Notes: generated by a model not told the origin, from the sequence alone. DNA of 64,000 nt from Candidatus Bathyarchaeota archaeon (GCA_018396755.1 JAGTQM010000007.1:1-64000), one strand, 5' to 3'. Positions 1 to 10,334 are shown, numbered from the stretch's first letter. Made by a program: numbers and translations.

Positions 1-362
1 CCCGCCAGTCGTCAATAGCTTTTCCGTCTTCTCTGACATCTATTACACTATAGATACCACCATCTATTTAAACCTATCTATTTGGAAACTGCTGAATGAG
101 GCGTCCGGCCTGGAATCCTATGGGGAACCGTTGTCTTTTCGGTCATACACATCGTCTGGCTGGCGTTTTCCCCATTGGGGCACTTCAACACCCCAGATCT
201 AGGGGATATAAACTTGATTAAAGCCCGGTAGAGCCTTTGAAAGCCACTCTGAAATTGGATAGTAAGAAAACTGTTATTAGCGGCCGCTTATAATATTGCC
301 AAGTTGGAGACCCCTGAAGAACTTGATTTGATGAGGCGAGGGTTGAGGCGGTAAGAAGGCTG

Positions 363-690
363 TTATACGCGCTGTGGTTTTTCTAGGCTTAAGTGCAGTT
401 TAAGCCTTGAAATGGTTCTTTCAGCTGAAGCCTTGTAAGCGTAAAGCCGTTTAAGGCTTTCAGGACCTATGCGTTGTCTGAAACGCGTAAGTTGAGAGGG
501 ATGATAGGGCTTCTCAAACCCCTCTATGTCACATAATTCTCTAAGCTCAGGATCCCTCCACAAACGCCTGTACAATCCTCTATCGCTTGGAACACATCTA
601 ACACGCTTAACAACCAAGACCTTCAAAACGCCTAAAGGGCTTCTAGGAGATCTACCAGCACTCCCATGGCGATAAAGCTCCCAGACAATC
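363..690 (-). pseudogene. IS4/IS5-type transposase remnant, catalytic core apparently deleted
   Basis: Translation has LRELCDIEGFEKPYHPSQLTRFRQRIGPESLKRLYAYKASAERTISRLKLHLSLEKP: an N-terminal-like piece joined directly to the C-terminal SAERTISRLK motif. Confidence 0.55.
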
Positions 691-1014
691 GTGGAATACA
701 AGGCTATGTTAAACAGCATTAACGTAGTGTATCTGCCGAGGAGGCAGGTCAGAAATACTTCTAGAACATGCCATAGATGTAGACATGTTGCCCAAGCCAA
801 TGGGAGAGAGCTCAGATGCCCCAACCGCGGGCTAATCTACAACAGAGACCTAAACGCATGTGTAAACATAGCCCGTAGGATAATGAGTCCTACGGGATGG
901 GGGAGCTGTAAGCCCCCTGAACCAGCATATGAAGGGATAGGCGTAAAGCCTACCCTAAACGCTGGAAGCCCCCCGGCTTCAGCCATGGAGAAGCTCACCA
1001 GTCATCTATTCTAA
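688..1014 (+). pseudogene. TnpB C-terminal fragment (IS200/IS605 or IS607 family)
   Basis: VEYKAMLNSINVVYLP...TSRTCHRCRHVAQANGRELRCPNRGLIYNRDLNACVNIARR: zinc finger plus RuvC-III-like NRDLNACVNIA; N-terminus absent. Confidence 0.75.
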
Positions 1015-1025
1015 CTAAATTTTGT

Positions 1026-1100
1026 GGGCCGGTAGTTCAGCCTGGTATGAATACCTGGCTCGCACCCGGGTGGTCGCGGGTTCAAATCCCGCCCGGTCCA
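1026..1100 (+). tRNA. tRNA-Ala (anticodon CGC)
   Basis: Cloverleaf: acceptor gggccgg/ccggtcc with G3:U70, anticodon arm cctgg-ctcgcac-ccggg, T arm gcggg-ttcaaat-cccgc; no encoded CCA. Confidence 0.9.
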
Positions 1101-1185
1101 CTAATTTTTAGACTCGAGAGTGTTTAAACAGACCTCTTATAAGCAGGAAGCTTATATGCTCTGTTTATGATATCATAAAAGTATT

Positions 1186-1542
1186 ATGTCATCTGATCCG
1201 CACTTGAGTCAAAATGTTGCGTTAAAGGTTAAGCTATTTTCAGCCTTTTCCCATCTCATAAGATTGCAAATCCTTGAAGAACTAAGAAGAGGTGAGAGAT
1301 GTGTCTCCAAGTTGGTGAAGTTGATTAAGGATGCGAGTCAACCCCAAGTTTCGAATCATCCAATTTGCCTCTGCGATTGTGGCTTAGTTAATTCTAGGAA
1401 AGAGTGGAGAAAGGTGTACTATAGCTTTGCAGATCTAAAGGTAGCAGAACTGTTAAAGGTAGTGGAAGACATTCTTCCAAGGTTTTTAAGAAGATTGAAA
1501 GATGTTTCTAAATTGAAGGGGGTGAGACGTCAACATGCTTGA
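1186..1542 (+). CDS. arsR: ArsR/SmtB-family metal-responsive repressor
   Basis: Winged-helix ArsR layout (SHLIRLQILEELRRGERCVSKL...QPQVSNHPICLCDCGLVNSRKEWRKVYYSF); overlaps the ACR3 gene. Confidence 0.8.
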   Translation: MSSDPHLSQNVALKVKLFSAFSHLIRLQILEELRRGERCVSKLVKLIKDASQPQVSNHPICLCDCGLVNSRKEWRKVYYSFADLKVAELLKVVEDILPRFLRRLKDVSKLKGVRRQHA

Positions 1543-2590
1543 GAGTCAAGCCAGTTTAGGGCGATTTGAAAGATATCTTACCTTATGGGTTATCCTCAGC
1601 ATGGTTGTTGGCTTTCTTCTAGGTAGGTTCTTTCCAGAATTGGGTTTATGGATCGGGTCGCTTCAAGTCGGGGATATATCGATTCCAATGGGAATATGTC
1701 TGTTTTTGCTCATGTATCCAACTATGGTGAGTATAGAGTTTAAGGAAATTCTGAAGGCTGCTAAGTCTCCCAAGCCTACAATCCTCACATTGATAGGTAA
1801 CTGGGTTATAGCTCCAGCCCTTATGGCTTTGCTAGCCCGCCTATTTCTAAGCAATTACCCCGAATATGCTGCCGGGGTAATCTTGCTGGGAATAGCGCCG
1901 TGCACGGGTATGGTCCTATTCTGGATTCTGCTGGCTCAGGGTGATGTAGCTAAGGGTGTTGTAATAACTGCGATAAACGCCTTATCAACCCTCATACTTT
2001 ATACGCCTCTGGCAGCCTTCTATCTCGGAGTTGGAGGAGTGCCAGTTCCGATAGTTCCTATAGCTGAAAGCGTAATTCTCTTTGTCGGCTTACCCTTAGC
2101 CTTAGGTCAGATCTCAAGGAAAGCCATCCTCGATAGGATGGGAGAAATATGGTTCAAAGATAAGTTTCGACCTGTCATAGGAAATATTGCAGCGATAGCA
2201 TTGCTTGCCACGATTGTAATTCTATTCTCTTTGAAGGGAGAGGTAATCGCTAACCAACCCCTCCTAGTAGGCTTGATCTCTATACCGCTGTTGACACATT
2301 TCTTCGTAATGGCTACACTTTTCTACGTAATACCTTGGCTTCTAAAATTCGATTATAGAGATGCAGCGACCATCGCTTTTATCAGCTCAGGCACCCAGTT
2401 CGAAGTTGCTATAGCAACGGCCACAGTTGTCTTCGGCGTTGGCTCAGGAGCCGCCCTAGCAACGGTAGTTGGCCCTTTATGGGAGGTTCCATCTATGCTT
2501 ACATTTGTGAAAATAGCCCTAAAGACCCGACAACACTTCTCTCGTGGAAAATTGTTGGGGCAACCCTGTTTTAATCAACCACCATCTTAA
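1535..2590 (+). CDS. ACR3-type arsenite efflux permease
   Basis: About 10 TM helices; APCTGMVLFW and SGAALATVVGPLWEVPSMLTFVKIAL motifs; 8-nt overlap with arsR. Confidence 0.85.
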   Translation: MLESQASLGRFERYLTLWVILSMVVGFLLGRFFPELGLWIGSLQVGDISIPMGICLFLLMYPTMVSIEFKEILKAAKSPKPTILTLIGNWVIAPALMALLARLFLSNYPEYAAGVILLGIAPCTGMVLFWILLAQGDVAKGVVITAINALSTLILYTPLAAFYLGVGGVPVPIVPIAESVILFVGLPLALGQISRKAILDRMGEIWFKDKFRPVIGNIAAIALLATIVILFSLKGEVIANQPLLVGLISIPLLTHFFVMATLFYVIPWLLKFDYRDAATIAFISSGTQFEVAIATATVVFGVGSGAALATVVGPLWEVPSMLTFVKIALKTRQHFSRGKLLGQPCFNQPPS

Positions 2591-2676
2591 AATTATACAA
2601 AGATTACTCATTAGATGTTAGAGAAGCCTGTTTAGATTCTCTGATTACAGAGACGGTTATGGTAAGGCAGTTTACA

Positions 2677-3105
2677 CTAGCTATGTTGTTTAAATCTCCA
2701 TACATCCTTCTTCTTAGATAACATCATCTCTTTAACTATCTTCAGCTTAGCCTTTTCAACGGTTTCAAGAAAACTTTTTTCACAGTATAAGATTATTCCT
2801 TCACTCAAGATTTCGTGGATGAAAAGGTTTGGTTCACTTAACATTTCAATGAATTCATTAGGTTGATAGCCTATCGCTCTTAAACCGTAAACCCTATAAA
2901 GCCCGGACAAGCTTCTCCTCTCAAAAATGTTCATTGGAAGCTCTTCAGCCACCACGCAAACATCTATATCGCTATTTTCAGTAAAATCCCCCCTTGCATA
3001 AGATCCAAACAGGATAACCAACTTAGGCTTAAGTGGCTTAATCTGGTTTAAAAACTCATCAACCTTTCTAGCCATACGTTCTTTAAGTCTCTCCCTCGGT
3101 AACAA
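2677..3105 (-). CDS. MNT-type nucleotidyltransferase (HEPN-MNT module)
   Basis: LFGSYARGDFTENSDIDVCVV = GSX(n)DXD nucleotidyltransferase motif; overlaps upstream HEPN gene. Confidence 0.85.
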   Translation of the reverse strand: MLPRERLKERMARKVDEFLNQIKPLKPKLVILFGSYARGDFTENSDIDVCVVAEELPMNIFERRSLSGLYRVYGLRAIGYQPNEFIEMLSEPNLFIHEILSEGIILYCEKSFLETVEKAKLKIVKEMMLSKKKDVWRFKQHS

Positions 3106-3493
3106 CCTTTTTCACACTCTCCAACAGAGACTTTGCAAGCTCTATAGCCTGTTTAGCCTGATTCTCTGTAAAATGTCTTTTTGCGGGTCCACTTGCGAAG
3201 GCATTCGCATACCTGGTTGGTATATAGTATTGGTCCAAAACCTTGGCAGCCTCCCCATAAATTTTAAACTCTTTATTTATTTGAATGAGTTCATCGAGCA
3301 GGTCAACCAAGGAATGCGTCCTCTTCTCAACACCATAATGGTTCAGTAAAGCCTTCAAAGCCAGTTCAGCTGCTTGCTGAGCGTTGAAACAAACTTTAGA
3401 CCACCTTCCAGTTCTATAGAGGTCTATTGCTGCACCTAAAAAGTCTTCGGCATCTTCCATCAGATCTCTTGCTCTTTTAACCATCAAATGCAT
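3083..3493 (-). CDS. HEPN domain protein
   Basis: RARDLMEDAEDFLGAAIDLYRTGRWSKVCFNAQQAAELALKALLNHYG...YIPTRYANAF pattern. Confidence 0.85.
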   Translation of the reverse strand: MHLMVKRARDLMEDAEDFLGAAIDLYRTGRWSKVCFNAQQAAELALKALLNHYGVEKRTHSLVDLLDELIQINKEFKIYGEAAKVLDQYYIPTRYANAFASGPAKRHFTENQAKQAIELAKSLLESVKKVVTEGET

Positions 3494-3675
3494 ATTCAGA
3501 TTTCTAGCGATTTAAACTTTTATGGGGTTTATTGATTCCTCGATCAACTATACGATGCCGATGGAATGTTTGCCGAGACTATACAATAAATGTAGGACTT
3601 ATTGAAAAGAAAATCTCTTTGCAAAGAATGCTAGGTGAGTGCTTAACCTCCTTTAAAATATGCTAACCAGTTAGC

Positions 3676-3960
3676 CTAATCGTTTTGTAAGTTTTTCTCA
3701 TGAAGCTTTACAGTTATGGACATGAATATTGTTGCAAATACTATGATCACGATAAAGTCTAATGTTAACGGGTAAAAGCCCTTGCCTAAAAGTAGATGCC
3801 TTACCATGTCTGTGAAGTATGTTGGTGGGGAGAACAAGGCGACTATTGTCCCCCATGCAGGTAGTTGATCGACTGGTATTAAGACACCGCTTATGAAGAC
3901 CAGTGGAAATTTGACTAGAGATGAAAGCATCATCGCTGTTACTGGTATATCGGTCGGCAT
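3676..3960 (-). pseudogene. ABC-2 type transporter permease, C-terminal remnant
   Basis: LVKFPLVFISGVLIPVDQLPAWGTIVALFSPPTYFTDMVRHLLLG typical of ABC-2 permease C-terminus; N-terminal part missing. Confidence 0.65.
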
Positions 3961-4001
3961 AAGCTGATAGTAGAACGCTTAAATTTTTCCCTAAGCAATT
4001 T

Positions 4002-4410
4002 TCAAGATTCTAGGAGAATTGTAGAGATATTCTCTGCTGAAGCAGCCTGTGCTTGGCTTTCGTCTGCTGTCAGCAGTCTTAGCCTCTTCCTCTTTGCCAA
4101 CGCAATGTATAAGGAATCATAAATAGTTATGCTCCATTTAGAGGATATTTCAAATGCTTCATCAATATAGGGCGTTTTCTTCCTCAATTTTAATAGCCTT
4201 GCCTAGGATTTCCTTCATGGCTTTAAACATGATTTTTGCTTCTTCAGGCGAGATTTCGCCCCGCGCAAACCTTCTCCATATCACGTTAGCAACTTCCTTA
4301 ATAATATGATCCACTGAGAACGCTTCGGCCTTTAACTATTCAGTAACTTTTCCCATTCATCTTCTTTCAAGATGAATTTTGCTAGCGCTGAAGCATCGAT
4401 GACTGTCACG
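4002..4410 (-). pseudogene. VapC-like PIN toxin, frameshifted
   Basis: VTVIDASALAKFILKEDEWEKLLN near 4410-4335, then AKAEAFSVDHIIKEVANVIWRRFARGEISPEEA in a shifted frame, then SITIYDSLYIALAKRKRLRLLTADE in another frame. Confidence 0.7.
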
Positions 4411-4419
4411 ATCCTCCCT

Positions 4420-4600
4420 CATAAGTCTCTTAGCTGTCCCCCTTGGAGCTGGGGGAACAGTCTTTAATCCTCTCGATCTCCTCAATCTTAGTAATTATAA
4501 ACCTCCTAATCTCCTCAGGTCATAGTTTTACTGAACACTTTCATCTTCTCCTTAACCCATTCTAGAACCTTAACACTTACCACAGCCATTGAGTAACAAC
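4420..4600 (-). pseudogene. VapB-like antitoxin remnant
   Basis: Fragments VSVKVLEWVKEKMKVFSKT and EEIRRFIITKIEEIERI in different frames directly upstream of the VapC remnant. Confidence 0.5.
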
Positions 4601-4702
4601 ACATTTTGGTATACCAATTTAATAAACTTTATGGTAAACTATCATTTAAGACGTAAAATATTGGATAATTTCCCTCTGAAAGCTAAGAATTTCCCTTTTG
4701 AC

Positions 4703-5619
4703 CTAAATTACTTTATACAACGGATGATTTTTAACTAGCAGCTTTATTCCCATGCTTCTTGCATGGTAAGCTATAATTACGTCGATCATTGCACAGATGG
4801 GGAAGACATGCTTAGCCTTTGCAATAGAGCCGTAAATAATGAAGTTTGCCCCCATAGTTTGAGTGAGAGCTAGGGCTCCACCTCTGCATGCCATCTTTAC
4901 GTTCTCTTCTAAGCCTTTAGCTTTGCTCCATTTTCCCACAACGCCTATCGGCGCCGTCCCAGTTGGCATGCCAAATTCCTCCTTAGCCAGATAGATGCCT
5001 CGAGCGGCAAAGCCTACGCTGGGGACGTCTAAAACTGGCATGAAAATTAAGGGCTTCTCTATGCCAGCTTTAAAAGCTCTAGCAATCAACCCATCTTTTT
5101 CAGTAGTCCCCCTGAGGATTTGAATCATACCAGTCGAGTATGGATTTTTAGGATTGAAGGCCTGAATAATAGCGGCTTTCAGCTTTGTTCTTCCTATGGC
5201 TTCGACCTCCTCTTCGGTTAACATATAGTTTATAGAGTTGTAGACTGCGCTCTCTTGAAGACCTACTTCTTTCACGTAATCCGTCCTTCAATCCTTATAA
5301 ATGCATTAGGTCCATTTATTAAGAATGGGCTGTCAGTGATGCTCGATACGAATTCAACGTGCTTTATGAGAGCTTCAGAGCTTTCTCCAACTACGTCAAG
5401 CATACATGGAATCCCTGTTTTCTCAGACATCTCCTCTTGAACAAGTATCAGTCTTTCAGCTTCCCTTCTATTGAAGAGTCCTGAAGACTTATCTTGAACT
5501 ATCCTATGCCCCTCGTGGAATATGCTTCCAATCAAAACTGTAGGCAATTCTCCAGGTTGCCCGCCGACTTTAACTTTTCCAATTTCAAAAATACTCTGCA
5601 CCCTTTCAAACTTAAACAA
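4703..5619 (-). pseudogene. mtrH: MtrH-like methyltetrahydro(methano)pterin methyltransferase, frameshifted into two ORFs
   Basis: ORF1 VQSIFEIGKVKVGGQPGELPTVLIGSIFHEGHRIVQD and ORF2 KEVGLQESAVYNSINY... are consecutive parts of MtrH; frame change at ~5278. Confidence 0.8.
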
Positions 5620-5696
5620 GCGATTCCACCATCAGTAGACTCTATACAGGAAAAATACTAAAAACTTTTATCAGAGGAGCATGAAGCCAATATCTA

Positions 5697-6182
5697 ATGA
5701 AGACATTAAAACATTCCTTTAAAGTTGGCATGAGCTTCGGTTTAACGTCTGGGATCATTACAACTCTCGGTTTAATAGTTGGCTTACATTCAGGTACTCA
5801 TTCAAAACTTGCAGTCATAGGGGGAATACTGACCATAGCAATAGCTGATGCATTCTCTGACGCTCTTGGAATACATATGTCTGAAGAGTCTGAGGCGAGA
5901 CACAGTTCAAAGGAAATATGGGAATCAACAGTATCCACCTTCCTATTCAAATTCATATTTGCTTTAACATTCATCATACCAGTAACGTTATTCGACTTAA
6001 CAACAGCCATAATTACAAGTGTGATTTGGGGCATTATTCTCATAGGATTCTTCAGCTACAGTGTAGCTAGAGAGCAGGAAAAACTGGCTTGGAAAACCGT
6101 TCTTGAACATTTAATCATAGTTGTTACAGTCGTGGTGACAGCACACTTGATGGGAGAGTTTATCTCATCGATATTCGGTTAA
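5697..6182 (+). CDS. VIT1/CCC1-family membrane protein
   Basis: GLTSGIITTLGLIVGL and ADAFSDALGIHMSEESE motifs, multiple TM helices. Confidence 0.7.
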   Translation: MKTLKHSFKVGMSFGLTSGIITTLGLIVGLHSGTHSKLAVIGGILTIAIADAFSDALGIHMSEESEARHSSKEIWESTVSTFLFKFIFALTFIIPVTLFDLTTAIITSVIWGIILIGFFSYSVAREQEKLAWKTVLEHLIIVVTVVVTAHLMGEFISSIFG

Positions 6183-6203
6183 AATCGTATGATCATATCC
6201 ATG

Positions 6204-6563
6204 TTAGAAACCGGGGTCCCCTTCAACAACCTTCAAGTTTACCTGTAAAGTATCCTCTGTTATTGTGTTTCCTCTAACAAGCTTCCTAATTCTAATACCT
6301 TCTCTCTTAGGTTTAAAGCCAGGACCATTTGAGATTAAGACGTATTTTTTCACAGCTCCTCTGACTTCAGGCCTCATAGGTATTCCATCCTTATCGCTAC
6401 CGCCAGTTACAAGGAGTTTAACCTTTCCTAAACCCATGGTTGAGCCGTCTACAATTTCACCGATCCTACGCCCTAGAAGTGGAACAGCTTGTGCACCTTC
6501 AACTTCAAATGTTTTAGATTTCCCTGTTTTAGGATTGGATATGATGAGCTTAAACTTAGCCAT
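6204..6563 (-). CDS. rps6e: 30S ribosomal protein S6e
   Basis: MAKFKLIISNPKTGKSKTFEVEGAQAVPLLGRRIGEIVDGSTMGL..., upstream of aIF5B in archaeal fashion. Confidence 0.95.
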   Translation of the reverse strand: MAKFKLIISNPKTGKSKTFEVEGAQAVPLLGRRIGEIVDGSTMGLGKVKLLVTGGSDKDGIPMRPEVRGAVKKYVLISNGPGFKPKREGIRIRKLVRGNTITEDTLQVNLKVVEGDPGF

Positions 6564-6662
6564 AGCGCTCCCCTTCTTATGATGCCCACGCTACTATAAA
6601 CGTTTCTCTTCTCTAGAAATCAAAAATAATACTGTCGAGTTTACGTGAACTTTAAGGCAGAT

Positions 6663-8456
6663 TTAGAAGCCCCATAAGGCTTTCCTCCGCCTTTTTATTT
6701 CCGCTATTTCCTCTAGAACCGTATGCTCTTCGACGGATAGAATATCAGTATATGTCTGCTTAAACATTTTATAATGCTGTTCGAGGACATCTACGTAGAG
6801 GATATCACCCTCATCTACGTTTCTACCGATTACCGCTTTATCTATGGATATTGCCACCTGCATACCTTTAACAGCCTCGGCGATAGATTTACCTTTATCT
6901 TGGACTTGAAGTATGACTCCAACATTTTCCCCGTTTTCTCTTATAAGTTCCTCTCTAGGTTTTATTCTTCCAGCTAATACTTCCACACCGACTACGGCAG
7001 GTTTACTTCTTCTGAATACATAACCTGGGAGTATTTTCAGCTTACCTGGGAAGGTTAAAGTATCAATTATCATTTTCGTCTTTTCCTCCTGTTTAGCCTT
7101 AAACCATGCAATGTAGTCTTCAACCACTCGATAGATTATGTTTCCTATGAAAACTGGAACCCCGGCGGATTCTTCAGCGGCATCAGGTAAAATTCTAATA
7201 TTAAACCCGAGTATTACACCGTACTCCGGCTTTTCTCTAGCCGTAACCTTAGCTTCTGTAAAATCGCGCTTTGAAATATCGCCTATATCCGCCAGTCTAA
7301 CCGGTATATCTCTCTTATTGAGCTCAGTTATCAACGCCTCAAGAGCACCCAATGTATCTGCTTTAACTACAACTCCGATTTTATCCGTTTTTATTCTAAG
7401 CCTACCTACTTCTTCAGACAACTTGTTAACGTACTCCTCTACTGAGGCGCCTTCAGGTACAACGTAAAGTGGCGACCCTGGGATAGCGTCTTCAAGGTTT
7501 GGAGCAGCTATCTTGACGCCTATCGCTGCCGCCACTTTATCAACTTTGATAAAGCCTCCAGTGGGAGCTCTAATTTCGTCGAGAGGCCTAGGAAGCAGTA
7601 ACGACCTGACTTTTGTAACTATGGGCTTCTCTTTACCAGCTAAAACTATCATATCGTCCACCTTTAGAATGCCGTCATAGATTATGACGTTTACCGTTGC
7701 CCCCAACCCAACTTCTTCCTTAACCTCTAACACAGTTCCTCTAGCAGCTCCACCAGTAGTTTCAAGCCTCGCCCTAAGATACTGCTGAGTTAAACCTATA
7801 AGGACTAGGAGAAGGTCAGGTATCCCTTCACCAGTCTTAGCGCTGACTGGAACAAGGGCTACTGTTCTAGTGAAGTCTCTAATTCGATCGTATCTATCTG
7901 CTTGAAACCCCAATTTTGAAAGTTCACCTATGAGAATGTAAAGTCTAGCATCCAAGTCTTTTCTAACATAAGGATCTTGCATTGTGAACGTTTCATTGAA
8001 TGGTTTATCGTAGTTTGGCTTCCAACCAGGTATGAGGTCTATCTTATTGACAGCAACTAGGAAGGGCACTCTTCTAGACTTTAAAAGCTCTATCGATTCA
8101 ACTGTTTGCTCTTCAACACCTTTAATCACATCTATTACTAGGACCGCTATATCCGCTACGGAGCCACCACGCATTCTCAAATTCATAAACGCACTATGCC
8201 CAGGCGTATCTATTACTAAAAGACCTGGGACTCTTATCTTCCACCCAGCCTTAGCGAGTAGAGATACGCAGGATTTCTCTAGTGCATCTAGAGGGAAGAA
8301 GCTTGCACCTATGTGCTGAGTCATCTCCCCAGGCTCTTTTAAAGTAACAGCAGTTCCCCTAATTTTATCTAAAAGCGTGGTTTTCCCATGGTCTACATGC
8401 CCTAGGACAACTACTATCGGTTGTCTTATCGTCTTCTCTTGCTTTCCACTATCCAT
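6663..8456 (-). CDS. infB: Translation initiation factor aIF5B
   Basis: GHVDHGKTTLLDKIRGT, DTPGHSAF, NKIDL GTPase motifs; full-length aIF5B. Confidence 0.97.
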   Translation of the reverse strand: MDSGKQEKTIRQPIVVVLGHVDHGKTTLLDKIRGTAVTLKEPGEMTQHIGASFFPLDALEKSCVSLLAKAGWKIRVPGLLVIDTPGHSAFMNLRMRGGSVADIAVLVIDVIKGVEEQTVESIELLKSRRVPFLVAVNKIDLIPGWKPNYDKPFNETFTMQDPYVRKDLDARLYILIGELSKLGFQADRYDRIRDFTRTVALVPVSAKTGEGIPDLLLVLIGLTQQYLRARLETTGGAARGTVLEVKEEVGLGATVNVIIYDGILKVDDMIVLAGKEKPIVTKVRSLLLPRPLDEIRAPTGGFIKVDKVAAAIGVKIAAPNLEDAIPGSPLYVVPEGASVEEYVNKLSEEVGRLRIKTDKIGVVVKADTLGALEALITELNKRDIPVRLADIGDISKRDFTEAKVTAREKPEYGVILGFNIRILPDAAEESAGVPVFIGNIIYRVVEDYIAWFKAKQEEKTKMIIDTLTFPGKLKILPGYVFRRSKPAVVGVEVLAGRIKPREELIRENGENVGVILQVQDKGKSIAEAVKGMQVAISIDKAVIGRNVDEGDILYVDVLEQHYKMFKQTYTDILSVEEHTVLEEIAEIKRRRKALWGF

Positions 8457-8591
8457 AATCTTTCATTTAACTATCTTCCAGACCACTTATAGAGTTTTCT
8501 CAGTTCGAAGAAAACCGCTTAGAATAATGGCTGTTTTCAGACAACTTTTTAACACCGCTACGAGTTATCTAGGAGGAGGATTGAAAAGGCT

Positions 8592-10334
8592 ATGGAGGAA
8601 TCTATTAAGATACTTGTATGGAAGTATGCTTTACAAAACGCCTATAGGTATGGTGGTAAGGCTCAATCTAAAGCGGTCATAGGTAAAGTCTTAGCTGAAA
8701 AACCAGAGCTTAGAGCAGTAGCTAAGGAGCTTGCAAACATCATCCAGCAGATTGTAGATGAAGTCAACCGGATGAGCTTAGAAGAGCAGAGGAAGCTTTT
8801 GGAGGACAGTTTTCCAGAACTACTGGTGGAGAAAGAGGTTGAACCCGTCGTGAAAACTCTACCGCCTCTCCCCAACGTAGATAAATACTCTAAAGTTGTG
8901 ACTAGGTATGCACCTAACCCAGACTTCGTTTTACACTTTGGTCAAGCTAGAGCTATATACTTAAGCCATGATTACGCAAGAATGTACAACGGCATTTTCA
9001 TACTTAGATTTGAAGATACAGACCCTAAGAATAAGAAGCCAGTCTTAGAGTATTATGATGCCATTAGAGAAGATATAGAGTGGCTTGGATGCAAATGGGA
9101 TAAAGAGTATATTCAAAGCCTACGTCTACCCATATACTACGAGTATGCAAGGAAGCTCATAGAGGCTGGAGCAGCATACACATGTACATGTAACCCTGAA
9201 ACTTTCAAGAAGCTTGTTTCAGCGGGTAAACCATGTCCATGTAGAGGGTTAACGGTTGAAGAAAACCTTGAGAAATGGGATAAGATGCTTGAGCATTTTT
9301 ATGGAGAAGGAGAAGCGGTGTTAAGAGTTAAAACAGATCTACAGCATAAGAATGTATCCGTGAGAGAGTGGGTTGCATTTAGAATAATAGATACGTCTAG
9401 AGAACCGCATCCCATAGTGGGGGATAAGTATATTCTTTGGCCTACCTACCATTTTGCTAACGGTTTAGATGACCATTTAATGGATGTCACCCACATAATT
9501 AGAGGGAAGGAATTTCTATCGACTCTAGACAGGCATCTGTACTTGTATAAGCATTTTGGATGGAAGTATCCGGAGGCCATACACTACGGTAGGTGGCTTC
9601 TCCCCAGAGGAGGAGCAATGTCCAAGTCTAAAACCCTTAAAGCCATTAAAGCTGGGCTCTTCAAAGGGTTTGATGACCCTAGACTACCGACTCTAGCCGC
9701 TTTACGTCGCAGAGGAGTGCAGCCTGAAGCTATCCGTCAGATGATTTTAGAAGTAGGTATTAAACAGTCTGAAGTCTCCTTAAGCTGGGATAATCTCTAC
9801 GCTTATAATAGACGGATAGTTGAACCTAAGGCTAAGAGGCTATTCTTCGTACATAATCCAGTTAAACTACTAGTCTACGGATTGTCGAAGCAGTATGAGG
9901 CGAATATACGTTTTCATCCATCTAAACCTGAAATGGGATTCCGTATGTTAAAAGTCAAAGTTGAAAATAGTACGGCTAGCTTATTCATATGCTCAGAAGA
10001 TGCTAAACTTCTGAAGGATAGGGGTATGGTTAGACTCATGGAGCTTTTCAACGTTAAACTGGTGATGTCTTCAGAAAATCTGTTGGAAGCTATGTTTCAT
10101 AGTGAAACCTACGAAGAGGCAAGACGTTTAAACATGCCGCTTATACATTGGCTTCCAGTAGATCAATGTGTTAAGGCTAAAGTTGTGATGTCTGATGCAA
10201 CGGAGTTGGAGGGGGTTGTTGAAAACAATTGTACAATTGTTAAAGTAGGCGATGTAGTTCAATTTGAAAGATTTGGTTTTGTTAAACTCGACTCGAAAGA
10301 TGGATATTGGATTTTCTACTACACCCATAAGTGA
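8592..10334 (+). CDS. gltX: Glutamyl-tRNA synthetase (archaeal type)
   Basis: RYAPNPDFVLHFGQARAIYLSHDYAR and MSKSKT motifs. Confidence 0.95.
   Translation: MEESIKILVWKYALQNAYRYGGKAQSKAVIGKVLAEKPELRAVAKELANIIQQIVDEVNRMSLEEQRKLLEDSFPELLVEKEVEPVVKTLPPLPNVDKYSKVVTRYAPNPDFVLHFGQARAIYLSHDYARMYNGIFILRFEDTDPKNKKPVLEYYDAIREDIEWLGCKWDKEYIQSLRLPIYYEYARKLIEAGAAYTCTCNPETFKKLVSAGKPCPCRGLTVEENLEKWDKMLEHFYGEGEAVLRVKTDLQHKNVSVREWVAFRIIDTSREPHPIVGDKYILWPTYHFANGLDDHLMDVTHIIRGKEFLSTLDRHLYLYKHFGWKYPEAIHYGRWLLPRGGAMSKSKTLKAIKAGLFKGFDDPRLPTLAALRRRGVQPEAIRQMILEVGIKQSEVSLSWDNLYAYNRRIVEPKAKRLFFVHNPVKLLVYGLSKQYEANIRFHPSKPEMGFRMLKVKVENSTASLFICSEDAKLLKDRGMVRLMELFNVKLVMSSENLLEAMFHSETYEEARRLNMPLIHWLPVDQCVKAKVVMSDATELEGVVENNCTIVKVGDVVQFERFGFVKLDSKDGYWIFYYTHK

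Noticed and set aside
5255-5300. Programmed -1 frameshifting in mtrH
   Set aside because: No slippery heptamer or downstream pseudoknot was recognised at the junction; a simple 1-nt deletion explains it.
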